Shown: piece by piece, positions 1 through 7,149 of the stretch
How positions within the stretch are numbered: position 1 is the first letter of the stretch
Layout: the number at the start of each line of letters is the position of its first letter
Assembly: GCF_025148785.1 (NCBI RefSeq)
Contig: NZ_CP102271.1
Span: forward strand, 400,001-464,000
Direction: 5' to 3'
DNA: 64,000 bases
Origin: Catenibacterium mitsuokai
GTDB taxonomy: Bacteria > Bacillota_I > Bacilli_A > Erysipelotrichales > Coprobacillaceae
The notes under the pieces: model-generated
Told to the model about the DNA's origin: nothing
Databases searched by the model: none
Seen by the model: the letters and a program-made list of their open reading frames with translations, nothing else
Made by a program: the position numbers and the translations under genes

Positions 1-168
1 AAAAATTCTGTAGATTTTAAGACCATTTATGCTTTAATATGTCTTTTTGTGAAGAAGCATGAATGAGCTCTAAGAAAATACCAATATATTATGTATTTAT
101 TTTAAATTTATATTTTTGTATACCTAATTAAAAGTATATATATGTAATGAATTGCAAGCTCATATAAA

Positions 169-194
169 AACACAGAACGAATTTGTTCTGTGTT
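169..194 (-). terminator. Intrinsic terminator of the 145-aa gene
   Basis: Ten-bp stem AACACAGAAC/GTTCTGTGTT with a 6-nt loop, just past the stop codon at 202. On the minus strand a short T-rich tract follows. Bases 1-168 hold no gene that I can support. Confidence 0.75.
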
Positions 195-201
195 CAAAGT
201 C

Positions 202-639
202 TTATGAATGGTTAGGTCTATTTGTATCAATCTGACTAATTTTTAATCTACCTTTATGAGTATATTCTAATCCTGTACTTAGATCCTTACTCTTCCAAGT
301 AACATCTGTATAAGTACCGACTGTAGGAGTATATCCTGAAATACTATAAATAGGACGGCTTGTATCAGTTACACCATTGTTTTTTTCGTAACCTGAACCT
401 GTAGCACCAGCAAATGAAATATCTGCATCATTACCACAAATACCATGTAACTTACCTTCACTGTCTGTATACCATCCTGATTGTTGGCCGTTATAATCAT
501 CAAATTCTTTTTGACCATTTGTACTACCATTACCAGGATATTGGCATTGAATCTTACCTACAATGCAGGCACTCACTGCTACATTTTGATTTGCAGCTAA
601 ATTTTCTTCATAAACTGAAGGTTTTACCCATTTTCTCAT
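202..639 (-). CDS. Small protein of unknown function, MRKW-KP type
   Basis: A 145-residue protein preceded by a strong ribosome site (GAAGGAGG, 8 nt before the ATG). It has no signal peptide or membrane segment. The N-terminus (MRKWVKPSVYEENLAANQNV, then a Cys) resembles a widespread group of unannotated Bacillota small proteins that start with a Lys/Arg-Lys-Trp motif and an early Cys. The rest is rich in Gly, Thr, Asn and Tyr. I do not recognise a catalytic motif. It is transcribed alone, with its own promoter and terminator. A secreted or modified-peptide role is possible but nothing here proves it. Confidence 0.7.
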   Translation of the reverse strand: MRKWVKPSVYEENLAANQNVAVSACIVGKIQCQYPGNGSTNGQKEFDDYNGQQSGWYTDSEGKLHGICGNDADISFAGATGSGYEKNNGVTDTSRPIYSISGYTPTVGTYTDVTWKSKDLSTGLEYTHKGRLKISQIDTNRPNHS

Positions 640-665
640 AATAAATTCCTCCTTCGGACATAATT

Positions 666-728
666 GCTAATAGATATAAAATTATATCTATTAGCTTTTC
701 CTTTTTATCATTTTTCTAGATTATAACA
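666..728 (-). promoter_or_regulatory. Extended -10 promoter and leader hairpin
   Basis: On the minus strand an extended -10 (TGTTATAAT, plus-strand 720-728) precedes a leader with a 14-bp AT-rich hairpin (arms 666-679 and 682-695), then the ribosome site of the 145-aa gene. The hairpin could stabilise the message or act as a weak bidirectional terminator. The rest of the interval to 971 shows only a TATAAT near 930 for the downstream plus gene. Confidence 0.45.
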
Positions 729-971
729 TCTACTCTTTAAAAAATATAGATTTCTAGTCAAATTTTAATGTTAAAATGTGTCATTTAAGCAAATACACAA
801 CGCTTACAATACGAATATACTAAAATAAGACAGAAATATTTCTTTATGTGCTATGCATGATCTATCTTCCATACTGGAATTATCAGTAACCACTTTAATC
901 ATAAATATAGTAAATTTCTTAAAAAGGTTGTATAATAATGTATAACATGAATTGTAAAGGAGAAATGAAAC

Positions 972-1313
972 ATGCCATATTTAGCATTACGTACAAACAA
1001 GACATTGACTCTTTCTCAGGAAGTTGAATTAAAAACTACTGTAGGAAAGTTAATTACAATGTTTCCTGGTGAATCAGTAGATACATTCATGATTCATATT
1101 GAAGATAATCAGCTCATTTATTTTAAAGGCCAGGAAGCAAATTGTATGATGATCACATTATACTTAAAAGGTCATTATACAGATGAACAGAAGGAACAGT
1201 TTGTAGCTGAACTTACTAAAGCATTAGTAAAAATCACTAAGATTCCAGCTTCTAATCAGTATGTTACTATATCTGAATTTGAAAAATGGGGTCATGGTGG
1301 TGTATACGAATAA
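972..1313 (+). CDS. MIF-like tautomerase-superfamily protein
   Basis: A 113-residue protein with the layout of macrophage migration inhibitory factor. After Met comes the Pro that is the catalytic N-terminal base in this family (MPYLALRTNKTL), then an MIF-like middle strand (MIHIEDNQLIYFKG) and C-terminal region. Length matches MIF (about 115), not the 60-residue 4-oxalocrotonate tautomerases. The ribosome site AAAGGAG supports this start. It stands alone between its promoter and terminator. In this family the enzymatic activity is keto-enol tautomerisation; the physiological substrate in bacteria is unknown. There is no signal peptide, so any action outside the cell is speculation. Confidence 0.75.
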   Translation: MPYLALRTNKTLTLSQEVELKTTVGKLITMFPGESVDTFMIHIEDNQLIYFKGQEANCMMITLYLKGHYTDEQKEQFVAELTKALVKITKIPASNQYVTISEFEKWGHGGVYE

Positions 1314-1342
1314 GATTTTGCATTGCAAAATCTTATTTTTTT
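1311..1342 (+). terminator. Intrinsic terminator after the MIF-like gene
   Basis: Stem TAAGATTTTGC (1311-1321) with GCAAAATCTTA (1325-1335), 3-nt loop, then a T run. The stem begins in the stop codon. Confidence 0.85.
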
Positions 1343-1403
1343 GTTTGAAAACAGGTGGTTAGAATAAAAAATACAAAAAAATGCATTTTTTTCAAAAAAA
1401 GGG

Positions 1404-1432
1404 TTGCAAAAGGTGTATCTGCATGGTAATAT
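1404..1432 (+). promoter_or_regulatory. Promoter of the tRNA operon
   Basis: TTGCAA at 1404-1409 and TAATAT at 1427-1432 with an exact 17-bp spacer. Start of transcription is expected near 1439, just ahead of the first tRNA. Confidence 0.75.
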
Positions 1433-1450
1433 AAACAAGCATTCTGAAGT

Positions 1451-1525
1451 GCTTGAATAGCTCAGCGGTAGAGCAATCGGCTGTTAACCGATCGGTCGGG
1501 GGTTCAAATCCCTCTTCAAGCGCCA
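1451..1525 (+). tRNA. tRNA-Asn (GTT)
   Basis: Cloverleaf with acceptor arms GCTTGAA/TTCAAGC, anticodon GTT in the loop CTGTTAA, the T-arm GGTTCAAATCC and an encoded CCA. Confidence 0.95.
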
Positions 1526-1527
1526 GT

Positions 1528-1603
1528 GGCCGGTTGGAGAAACGGTTAACTCACATGCCTTTCACGCATGCATTCACGGGTTCGAATCCCGTACCGGTCA
1601 CCA
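1528..1603 (+). tRNA. tRNA-Glu (TTC)
   Basis: Acceptor arms GGCCGGT/ACCGGTC (one G-T pair), anticodon stem CATGC/GCATG with loop CTTTCAC giving TTC, T-arm GGTTCGAATCC, encoded CCA. Confidence 0.93.
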
Positions 1604-1608
1604 TATAT

Positions 1609-1684
1609 GGAGGTTTAGCTCAGTTGGGAGAGCATCTGCCTTACAAGCAGAGGGTCAGCGGTTCGAGCCCGTTAACCTCCACCA
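1609..1684 (+). tRNA. tRNA-Val (TAC)
   Basis: Acceptor arms GGAGGTT/AACCTCC, anticodon loop CTTACAA giving TAC, T-arm GGTTCGAGCCC, encoded CCA. Confidence 0.94.
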
Positions 1685-1691
1685 TTTTTTT

Positions 1692-1767
<76 letters not shown>

Positions 1768-1772
1768 TTAGT

Positions 1773-1848
1773 GACTCGCTAGCTCAGATGGCAGAGCATC
1801 TGACTTTTAATCAGAGGGTCAGGGGTTCAAATCCCCTGCGAGTCACCA
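1773..1848 (+). tRNA. tRNA-Lys (TTT)
   Basis: Acceptor arms GACTCGC/GCGAGTC, anticodon loop CTTTTAA giving TTT, T-arm GGTTCAAATCC, encoded CCA. Confidence 0.94.
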
Positions 1849-1855
1849 TCTTGAT

Positions 1856-1938
1856 GCGGGTGTGGTGAAATTGGCAGACACGCTAGACTTAGGATCTAGT
1901 GCTTCGGCGTGCAGGTTCAAGTCCTGTCACCCGCACCA
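1856..1938 (+). tRNA. tRNA-Leu (TAG)
   Basis: Long (class II) tRNA of 83 nt with acceptor arms GCGGGTG/CACCCGC, anticodon loop CTTAGGA giving TAG, a variable arm typical of Leu, and an encoded CCA. Last gene of the tRNA operon. Confidence 0.94.
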
Positions 1939-1950
1939 TTCTGAATGCAG

Positions 1951-1977
1951 ACACCGAACTATTCGGTGTTTTTTTTA
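1951..1977 (+). terminator. Terminator of the tRNA operon
   Basis: Eight-bp stem ACACCGAA/TTCGGTGT (1951-1958, 1962-1969) followed by eight T. Confidence 0.9.
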
Positions 1978-1988
1978 TGCCTTAAAAT

Positions 1989-2100
1989 AAAAAAATCTAC
2001 CATTACTGGTAGATTACATCCTGTTATAGAAGAGATGTTAATGAGGGGAAGCTCATTAATAGAGATATCTCAGATATTTGGGAAGCTATAACAGAATGCG
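1989..2100 (-). ncRNA. Candidate trans-acting small RNA with two GCUUCCC motifs
   Basis: About 112 nt on the minus strand with a full transcription unit and no ORF. A 9-bp outer stem (plus 2021-2029 with 2086-2094) encloses a hairpin with an 8-bp stem (2038-2045 with 2052-2059) whose loop is CUUCCC. A second copy of GCUUCCC lies unpaired between the outer stem and a short inner hairpin. The 3' end is a 9-bp terminator hairpin (1994-2002 with 2007-2015) and a U run. Repeated C-rich loops of this kind in Staphylococcus small RNAs such as RsaE/RoxS pair with Shine-Dalgarno sequences; the same role here is inference by analogy. Confidence 0.65.
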
Positions 2101-2106
2101 TAATCT

Positions 2107-2135
2107 ATTATAATACTATCATAAGATATACACAA
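2107..2135 (-). promoter_or_regulatory. Promoter of the small RNA
   Basis: On the minus strand, -35 TTGTGT (plus 2130-2135), 17-bp spacer and a perfect -10 TATAAT (plus 2107-2112). It would start transcription near 2100, at the edge of the predicted outer stem. Confidence 0.7.
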
Positions 2136-2229
2136 TACGTAAATATATAATGTCACAAAGATGATACACTATATTATTCTGAATTATGAAATCACTTGTA
2201 TTTTGTAACTGATTGTTTTACCATATTAT

Positions 2230-2315
2230 TATAATTGAAATGGGAGCTAATTTGCTGAGAGTAGACATAAGTCTTGACCATGAAACCTGATTTGGATAAT
2301 GCCAACGTAGGAATT
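2230..2315 (+). promoter_or_regulatory. TPP riboswitch (THI element)
   Basis: The aptamer (2241-2315) shows the conserved blocks GGGAGCT, GCTGAGAGT, GACCATGAAACCTGATTTGG, ATAATGCCAACGTAGGAA of the thiamin pyrophosphate riboswitch. A TATAAT -10 lies just ahead (2230-2235) with no clear -35. It controls the thiM/thiED operon, presumably by termination when TPP is bound. Confidence 0.93.
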
Positions 2316-2318
2316 TAT

Positions 2319-2347
2319 GAGCACCTTCTTTCAGCGTGCTCTTTTTT
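2319..2347 (+). terminator. Riboswitch expression-platform terminator
   Basis: Stem GAGCAC/GTGCTC with an 11-nt loop, then six T, placed between the TPP aptamer and the thiM ribosome site. Confidence 0.85.
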
Positions 2348-2362
2348 ATGGAGGAAAAGAAT

Positions 2363-3163
2363 ATGAATTACATTAAGAAATTAAGAGAAGTAAAACCATT
2401 AGTACACAACATTACTAACTATGTAACAGTCAATGATGTAGCCAATGCGATTTTAGCAATTGGGGGCAGTCCTATTATGTCAGATGAGATTACAGAAGTG
2501 GCTCAGATGACTTCTATCAGTAATGCATTTAATATTAATATTGGTACTCTCAATCAGGTGAAGATTGCTTCTATGTTTGAAGCAGGTAAAGCATCTAATG
2601 CATGTCAGCATATTACTGTATTAGATCCAGTAGGTGCAGGAGCTACTGATTTACGTACTAATACATGTAAGGATCTACTCGCTCAGATTCATTTTGATGC
2701 TATCAAAGGGAATGTTTCAGAAATCAAGACTTTAATGGCTGGTACAGGTCATACTAAAGGTGTTGATGCATCTGCAGAAGATCAGAAGAACTCACATGAT
2801 CTTATTGACGATATCAAAGCGTTCGCAAAAGAATTGAATACTATTATTATTGTGACTGGTCCTGTAGATTATGTCACTGATGGTAATAAGTGCTATATGA
2901 TCAAAAATGGATGTAAGGAAATGAGTGCTATTACTGGTACAGGATGTATGTTATCAGGTATCTTAGGATGTTTCTTAACAGTAGAAAATAGTGTAGATAG
3001 TGCAGCGGCTGCTGTTATGTCCATGGGTATTGCGGGTGAAATTGGTGCTTCTAAATTAAAAGAAGGTGAAGGTAATGCAACACTTCGTACTTATTTAATT
3101 GATGCATTATTTAATATGAGTGATGAAGAATTAGAAAAGAGTGGTAAATATGAAGTTCAATAA
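2363..3163 (+). CDS. thiM: Hydroxyethylthiazole kinase ThiM
   Basis: A 266-residue salvage kinase that phosphorylates 4-methyl-5-(2-hydroxyethyl)thiazole. It carries the family signatures VHNITNYVTVNDVAN near the N-terminus, ALDPVGAGAT-like VLDPVGAGAT around residue 90, and the anion-hole/base motif ITGTGCMLSG near 195. The start at 2363 follows GGAGG by 7 nt; a longer reading from 2336 would overlap the riboswitch terminator. It is the first gene after the TPP riboswitch and overlaps thiED. With no thiC, thiG or thiS nearby, the operon looks like precursor salvage rather than full synthesis. Confidence 0.93.
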   Translation: MNYIKKLREVKPLVHNITNYVTVNDVANAILAIGGSPIMSDEITEVAQMTSISNAFNINIGTLNQVKIASMFEAGKASNACQHITVLDPVGAGATDLRTNTCKDLLAQIHFDAIKGNVSEIKTLMAGTGHTKGVDASAEDQKNSHDLIDDIKAFAKELNTIIIVTGPVDYVTDGNKCYMIKNGCKEMSAITGTGCMLSGILGCFLTVENSVDSAAAAVMSMGIAGEIGASKLKEGEGNATLRTYLIDALFNMSDEELEKSGKYEVQ

Positions 3164-4568
3164 TGACATGTTAAGACTCTACGCTGTGACTGATCGTCAT
3201 TGGACAGGAGAACAGACTCTCTATGAGCAGGTAAGAGATGTTTTAATGGGTGGTGCTACCTGTCTTCAGCTAAGAGAAAAAGACCTGGATGAAGCCTCTT
3301 TCTATGAAGAAGCAAAGAATATTAAAGAACTATGTCGCTTATTTGATGTGCCATTTATTATTAATGATAATGTCATGCTTGCTAAGGAAATTGATGCGGA
3401 TGGTGTTCATGTAGGTCAGGATGATATGGCTTGCGCTAAGGCAAGAGAAATACTTGGTCCAGATAAGATCATTGGTGTCAGTGCACATACTATAGAAGAA
3501 GCAAGAATTGCGAAAGAACAAGGTGCAGACTATTTAGGTGTAGGGGCTATTTTCCCTACATCTTCTAAAGATGATGCAGAAGTATTAGGTATCAAGCGTT
3601 TAAAAGAAATGACTGAAACAGTGGATCTACCAATGGTTGCGATTGGTGGAATTAGTTATGATAATTGCTTATTACTTAAAGATACAGGTATTGATGGTAT
3701 TGCGGTTATTAGTGCTTTATTTGGTCAGAAGCATATCAAACAGGCTACTATTGATTTAAAGAAGCGTGTAGATGCACTTTATGAAACAATGCATACATGT
3801 TTAACTATTGCCGGTAGTGACTCAAGTGGTGGGGCAGGAATACAAGCAGACTTAAAGACAATGCTTGCGAATAAAGTATTTGGTATGAGCGCTATTACAG
3901 CCCTCACAGCCCAGAATACAACGGGTGTGACAGATATTATGGATGTGACTCCAGAATTCTTAGAAAGCCAGATTCGTGCTGTATTTGATGATATCTATCC
4001 AGAAGCTGTTAAGATTGGTATGGTGTCTTCTAAAGCACTTATTCATACTATTGTAGAAATGTTGAAACATTATGATGCGAAGCATATTGTGGTAGATCCA
4101 GTCATGGTGGCTACAAGTGGTGCAAAGCTTATTAGTGATGAAGCTATCTCTACATTAAAAGAAGAACTACTTCCTATCGCAGAAGTGATTACACCTAATA
4201 TTCCAGAAACAGAAGTACTCACTGATATGGAAGTTAAGACTGTAGAAGATATGGAAATAGCGGCTAAGAAGATCTATGACACATATCATTGTGCTGTATT
4301 AGTCAAAGGTGGACATCAATTAAATGATGCCAATGACTACTTATACAATGGTGAAAAGGGTACTTGGTTTAAAGGACATAGAATAGACAACAGTAATACA
4401 CATGGTACAGGATGTACTTTATCAAGTGCGATTGCATCCAACTTAGCTAAGGGCTATACACTAGAAGAATCAGTTAGACATGCTAAAACATATCTTTCTG
4501 GTGCAATAGGTGCTATGTTAGATTTAGGTCAGGGAAGTGGTCCTATGGATCATGGCTACAATATCTAA
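3150..4568 (+). CDS. thiE-thiD: ThiE-ThiD fusion: thiamin-phosphate synthase / HMP(-P) kinase
   Basis: A two-domain 472-residue protein. Residues 1-210 are ThiE: LYAVTDRHW, CLQLREKDLDE, FIINDNVMLA, DGVHVGQDDM, and GVGAIFPTSSK. Residues about 215-472 are ThiD: LTIAGSDSSGGAGIQADLKT, MVSSKALI, VVDPVMVATSG, and NTHGTGCTLSSAIA. It would phosphorylate HMP/HMP-P and join HMP-PP to thiazole phosphate. The ATG at 3150 overlaps the thiM stop by 14 nt, suggesting translational coupling; an in-frame ATG at 3168 is an alternative. Fusion of these two steps is known in other bacteria. Confidence 0.92.
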   Translation: MKFNNDMLRLYAVTDRHWTGEQTLYEQVRDVLMGGATCLQLREKDLDEASFYEEAKNIKELCRLFDVPFIINDNVMLAKEIDADGVHVGQDDMACAKAREILGPDKIIGVSAHTIEEARIAKEQGADYLGVGAIFPTSSKDDAEVLGIKRLKEMTETVDLPMVAIGGISYDNCLLLKDTGIDGIAVISALFGQKHIKQATIDLKKRVDALYETMHTCLTIAGSDSSGGAGIQADLKTMLANKVFGMSAITALTAQNTTGVTDIMDVTPEFLESQIRAVFDDIYPEAVKIGMVSSKALIHTIVEMLKHYDAKHIVVDPVMVATSGAKLISDEAISTLKEELLPIAEVITPNIPETEVLTDMEVKTVEDMEIAAKKIYDTYHCAVLVKGGHQLNDANDYLYNGEKGTWFKGHRIDNSNTHGTGCTLSSAIASNLAKGYTLEESVRHAKTYLSGAIGAMLDLGQGSGPMDHGYNI

Positions 4569-4604
4569 AAATATTGATAAATACACAATAATTCCATAAC
4601 TGCC

Positions 4605-4613
4605 TGGTATAAT
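4605..4613 (+). promoter_or_regulatory. Extended -10 promoter of the 30-aa peptide
   Basis: TGGTATAAT (TG-N-TATAAT) 22 nt before the small ORF. No good -35 is visible, as is usual for extended -10 promoters. Confidence 0.6.
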
Positions 4614-4634
4614 CTTTTTTAAGAGGTTAAGGGC

Positions 4635-4727
4635 ATGAAAGAATTCAAAGCGTGGTTTATACTCATATTATTTATTTTGCTGCTTCGAGTAATATATCTA
4701 TTACTTGAAGGTGGGCACATCTTATGA
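4635..4727 (+). CDS. 30-aa hydrophobic peptide, possible type I toxin-like
   Basis: Thirty codons starting MKEFKAWFILILFILLLRVI and ending in a short polar tail with Gly-Gly-His. One membrane-spanning segment (residues 7-24) makes up most of it. A G-rich ribosome site (GAGGTTAAGGG) sits before the ATG, and the ORF has its own extended -10 promoter and terminator. Size, single helix and solitary transcription resemble type I toxins, but I see no clear antisense promoter, so this could equally be a small membrane protein of another kind. Confidence 0.5.
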   Translation: MKEFKAWFILILFILLLRVIYLLLEGGHIL

Positions 4728-4765
4728 ATATCCTCTAGATATATCATCTGGAGGATATTTTTTAT
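4727..4765 (+). terminator. Terminator of the 30-aa peptide
   Basis: A long stem (14 bp with one wobble; outer arms AATATCCTC/GAGGATATT at 4727-4735 and 4751-4759) followed by six T. Confidence 0.85.
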
Positions 4766-4838
4766 TTAACTTAAAAACTTGCATATTAACATTCGCAAAG
4801 TTAAAATGAAATAAATTAAGTTAAAAGGAGCCTATACA

Positions 4839-5771
4839 ATGATTGATAATATATTTGGCCTATCTATAAGATATAAACCTTGGGATAAGAAAAGCATATT
4901 ACCTCTCTATATTGTGAGTAATTATCAATTCTATACAGCTTATATAGAAAATATACGTTGTATTGTGATTATACCGATAGAAGAACTGCCAACACTTCCA
5001 TCACTCAAAAAACAAATACAAAAAATTCGAGTAATTGATGATGTTCCTGTCGTATTATATAGTAAGACAATATCATTTTATAGAAGAAAGAGTCTTCTTG
5101 AGAATCACATTCCTTTCATAACAGATAAACAAACTTTTCTTCCTTTTATTGGTACATTACTTGTAGACGAAAAGGAACCAGAAAAGATTAAAGACAAGTT
5201 TGTCTATTCAACACAGTTATTATTTCTTGCTTATATGTATAATCATGAGAAGAAGGTATATGTATCAGATCTGTCAAAGAGCCTTCCATTTTCCGCAATG
5301 ACCCTGTCTAGGGCAGTTAAACAATTAGAAATGACAGATTTATTTTTAGTATATAAGGATGGTGTGAATAAGGTAATAGAATCGAAATATTCTCATAAAG
5401 AATTGTTTGAGCGTATTCAACACTATCTCTTAACACCAGTACGTCAAGTAGGATATATGAATCAGTCTTTGGTTACAGATTATATGGTTCTTGCAGGAGA
5501 GAGTGCATTATCAGAAATGAGTATGTTGAATTCAAGCCGTTTAAGAACATATGCAGTATATGAAAAGGACTTTGATAAGACGCAGCTTATTGATGAATTG
5601 ATAGACCCAGAAGTACAGGTAAAAGTAGAAATATGGGCCTATGATCCTCAATTATTCACTCATACAAATATCGCAGATACTCTTTCTATAGTATTGTCTT
5701 TGAAAGAAAATAAAGATGAAAGAATTGAAGAAGTCTTAGAAGACATACTAGAAAAGGAGCTGACAGATTAA
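4839..5771 (+). CDS. Antitoxin-like winged-helix protein (partner of the nucleotidyltransferase)
   Basis: A 310-residue protein with a MarR-like winged helix at about residues 125-185 (VYVSDLSKSLPFSAMTLSRA reads as the recognition part). It lacks export signals and enzymatic motifs that I can see. AAAAGGAG precedes the ATG. Its stop codon shares one base with the start of the next gene, so the two are translated together. Such DNA-binding protein plus nucleotidyltransferase pairs are known among AbiE-type and related toxin-antitoxin modules; I infer an antitoxin/repressor role. No homology search was possible, so the exact family is open. Confidence 0.6.
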   Translation: MIDNIFGLSIRYKPWDKKSILPLYIVSNYQFYTAYIENIRCIVIIPIEELPTLPSLKKQIQKIRVIDDVPVVLYSKTISFYRRKSLLENHIPFITDKQTFLPFIGTLLVDEKEPEKIKDKFVYSTQLLFLAYMYNHEKKVYVSDLSKSLPFSAMTLSRAVKQLEMTDLFLVYKDGVNKVIESKYSHKELFERIQHYLLTPVRQVGYMNQSLVTDYMVLAGESALSEMSMLNSSRLRTYAVYEKDFDKTQLIDELIDPEVQVKVEIWAYDPQLFTHTNIADTLSIVLSLKENKDERIEEVLEDILEKELTD

Positions 5772-6532
5772 TGGTCAATGGAATTGCTAAGTTTAAAGAG
5801 TACTTTAAAGGATTTGAAAATCAATATGTTATTATTGGTGGCACGGCTTGCGATATTATTATGGAAAATGAAGAACTTCCATTTCGAGCCACCAAGGATA
5901 TAGATATTGTATTAATTGTTGAGTCTATAACAGCAGAATTTAGCAGGAAATTTTGGGAGTATATTAAAGAAGCTAAGTATTCATATTTGAATAAAAGTAC
6001 AGGTAAAGCACAGTTTTACAGATTTAGTTGTCCTAAGAGTAAGCAATACCCATATATGATAGAAATATTTTCAAGAAATCCAGATTATATGATTTTAGAT
6101 AATGATTCAATTCTTACACCTTTACCTATTGATGAAGAGGTTTCAAGTTTATCTGCCATTCTTTTGAATAAAGATTATTATGAATTACTGAAAGGTGGAC
6201 AGTTAATTATTGATGGCGTACCAGTTCTTAGCCCTCTATGTTTAATTGTATTTAAGGCTAAAGCATGGTTGGATTTGACAGAACGAAGGTTATGTGGTGA
6301 ACATATTGATAGTAAGAATATTAAGAAACACAAGAATGATGTATTTCGATTGGCTCAATTGGTCTCGCCTAACACAAGAGTGATACTTAGTGATGAGATT
6401 AAGAAAGATATGGAGACGTTTTTATCTGTAATGGTAGATGAAAATGTAGATTTAAAAGGTATTGGTGTACAAGCAACAAATAAGGATGAATTGATTTCTC
6501 TTTTACATCAGTGCTATGGTTTAAGAAAATAA
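5771..6532 (+). CDS. Nucleotidyltransferase, toxin-like (AbiEii-type fold)
   Basis: A 253-residue protein with the nucleotidyltransferase signature: VIIGGTACDIIM at residues 20-31, then RATKDIDIVLIV at 38-49 (the two metal-binding Asp residues in DID). A later conserved stretch LIVFKAKAWLDLTERR around 155-172 fits the helical part of AbiEii-like proteins. Start and stop of the pair overlap (TAATG). Known relatives transfer nucleotides to tRNA or other targets and are neutralised by the adjacent regulator. Whether this copy is a toxin is inference. Confidence 0.65.
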   Translation: MVNGIAKFKEYFKGFENQYVIIGGTACDIIMENEELPFRATKDIDIVLIVESITAEFSRKFWEYIKEAKYSYLNKSTGKAQFYRFSCPKSKQYPYMIEIFSRNPDYMILDNDSILTPLPIDEEVSSLSAILLNKDYYELLKGGQLIIDGVPVLSPLCLIVFKAKAWLDLTERRLCGEHIDSKNIKKHKNDVFRLAQLVSPNTRVILSDEIKKDMETFLSVMVDENVDLKGIGVQATNKDELISLLHQCYGLRK

Positions 6533-6745
6533 GTGTAAAAAACCCCTATAGCAGAATTACGGGTCTTTAATTTTTGTGGGGGTCAGACCTTCGCTCTAAA
6601 TATTTGGGGGTCTTGGAAACAGCACCTTTAAATCTGTGGGGGTCACCTAAGGCTCCCACTTTTTTAGGTATTTTTGTGTAATTAAAAACCTTTCGCTGTA
6701 TCATTAATTTGCTCATATTAAATCAAAGCAAAAGGAGATCACAAA

Positions 6746-7009
6746 TTGGATAATGATCTAAGGATTATTTTAGGGGATTATGAATCCTTTGTACAGTCTC
6801 ATACGACTGAAATCAATGAAAAAGAAGTGATTTATTGTATCACACTTAAGAGAACCATTATCTCCTGTCCAGAATGCGGCAGTAGAATGAACATTAAGGA
6901 CTATAGAAAATGTAAAGTCATACATAACATGATAAGAGGCAAGAACACTTCTCTAATACCAAAAAGAGAGAATCTTATAAGAAAAAGAATAAATAAAACA
7001 TTTAAATAG
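6746..7009 (+). pseudogene. Transposase remnant, ISL3 family N-terminus
   Basis: Eighty-seven residues with the zinc-binding start typical of ISL3 transposases (IISCPECGSRMNIKDYRKCK, then a His). The remaining about 300 residues of a normal transposase, including the DDE core, are missing; the last residues may come from the original C-terminus after an internal deletion. It is preceded by AAAGGAG and lies inside the inverted ends. Confidence 0.65.
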
Positions 7010-7026
7010 GAGTAATATGAGCGCAC

Positions 7027-7056
7027 TAAAGGGCAGTCATTTCTGACTGCCCTTTA
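7027..7056. repeat. 13-bp perfect hairpin
   Basis: TAAAGGGCAGTCA (7027-7039) with TGACTGCCCTTTA (7044-7056), loop TTTC. No T run follows, so it is not a standard terminator; it lies inside the IS relic. Confidence 0.7.
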
Positions 7057-7149
7057 CAAGTGGAAACCCCCAATAATTTAAAGCGAGTTTTCTATTGACC
7101 CCCCTTAAAAATTAAAGGTTCAGAATTACAACTTCTATAGGGGTTTATA

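Larger units (their letters stand above)
6541..7146. mobile_element. ISL3-like relic with long inverted ends
   Basis: The ends are inverted copies: AACCCCTATAG (6541-6551) against CTATAGGGGTT (7135-7145), then matching TTTAATTTTTGTGGGGGTCA and CGCTCTAAATATTTGGGGGT blocks, together about 70-90 bp each. GGGGGTC motifs repeat inside each end. Only a small transposase remnant lies between, so this is a deletion derivative of a larger element. I see no convincing target duplication. Confidence 0.6.

Noticed and set aside
414-641. 75-aa plus-strand ORF
   Set aside because: Antisense shadow of the 145-aa minus-strand gene, with no ribosome site.
4574-4613. TTGATA as -35 for the 30-aa peptide
   Set aside because: It lies 28 bp from the -10, too far; the extended -10 alone is the better explanation.
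7027-7056. 13-bp hairpin as a terminator for fabT or the relic
   Set aside because: No T run on either strand and it is over 90 bp from the fabT stop within IS sequence.
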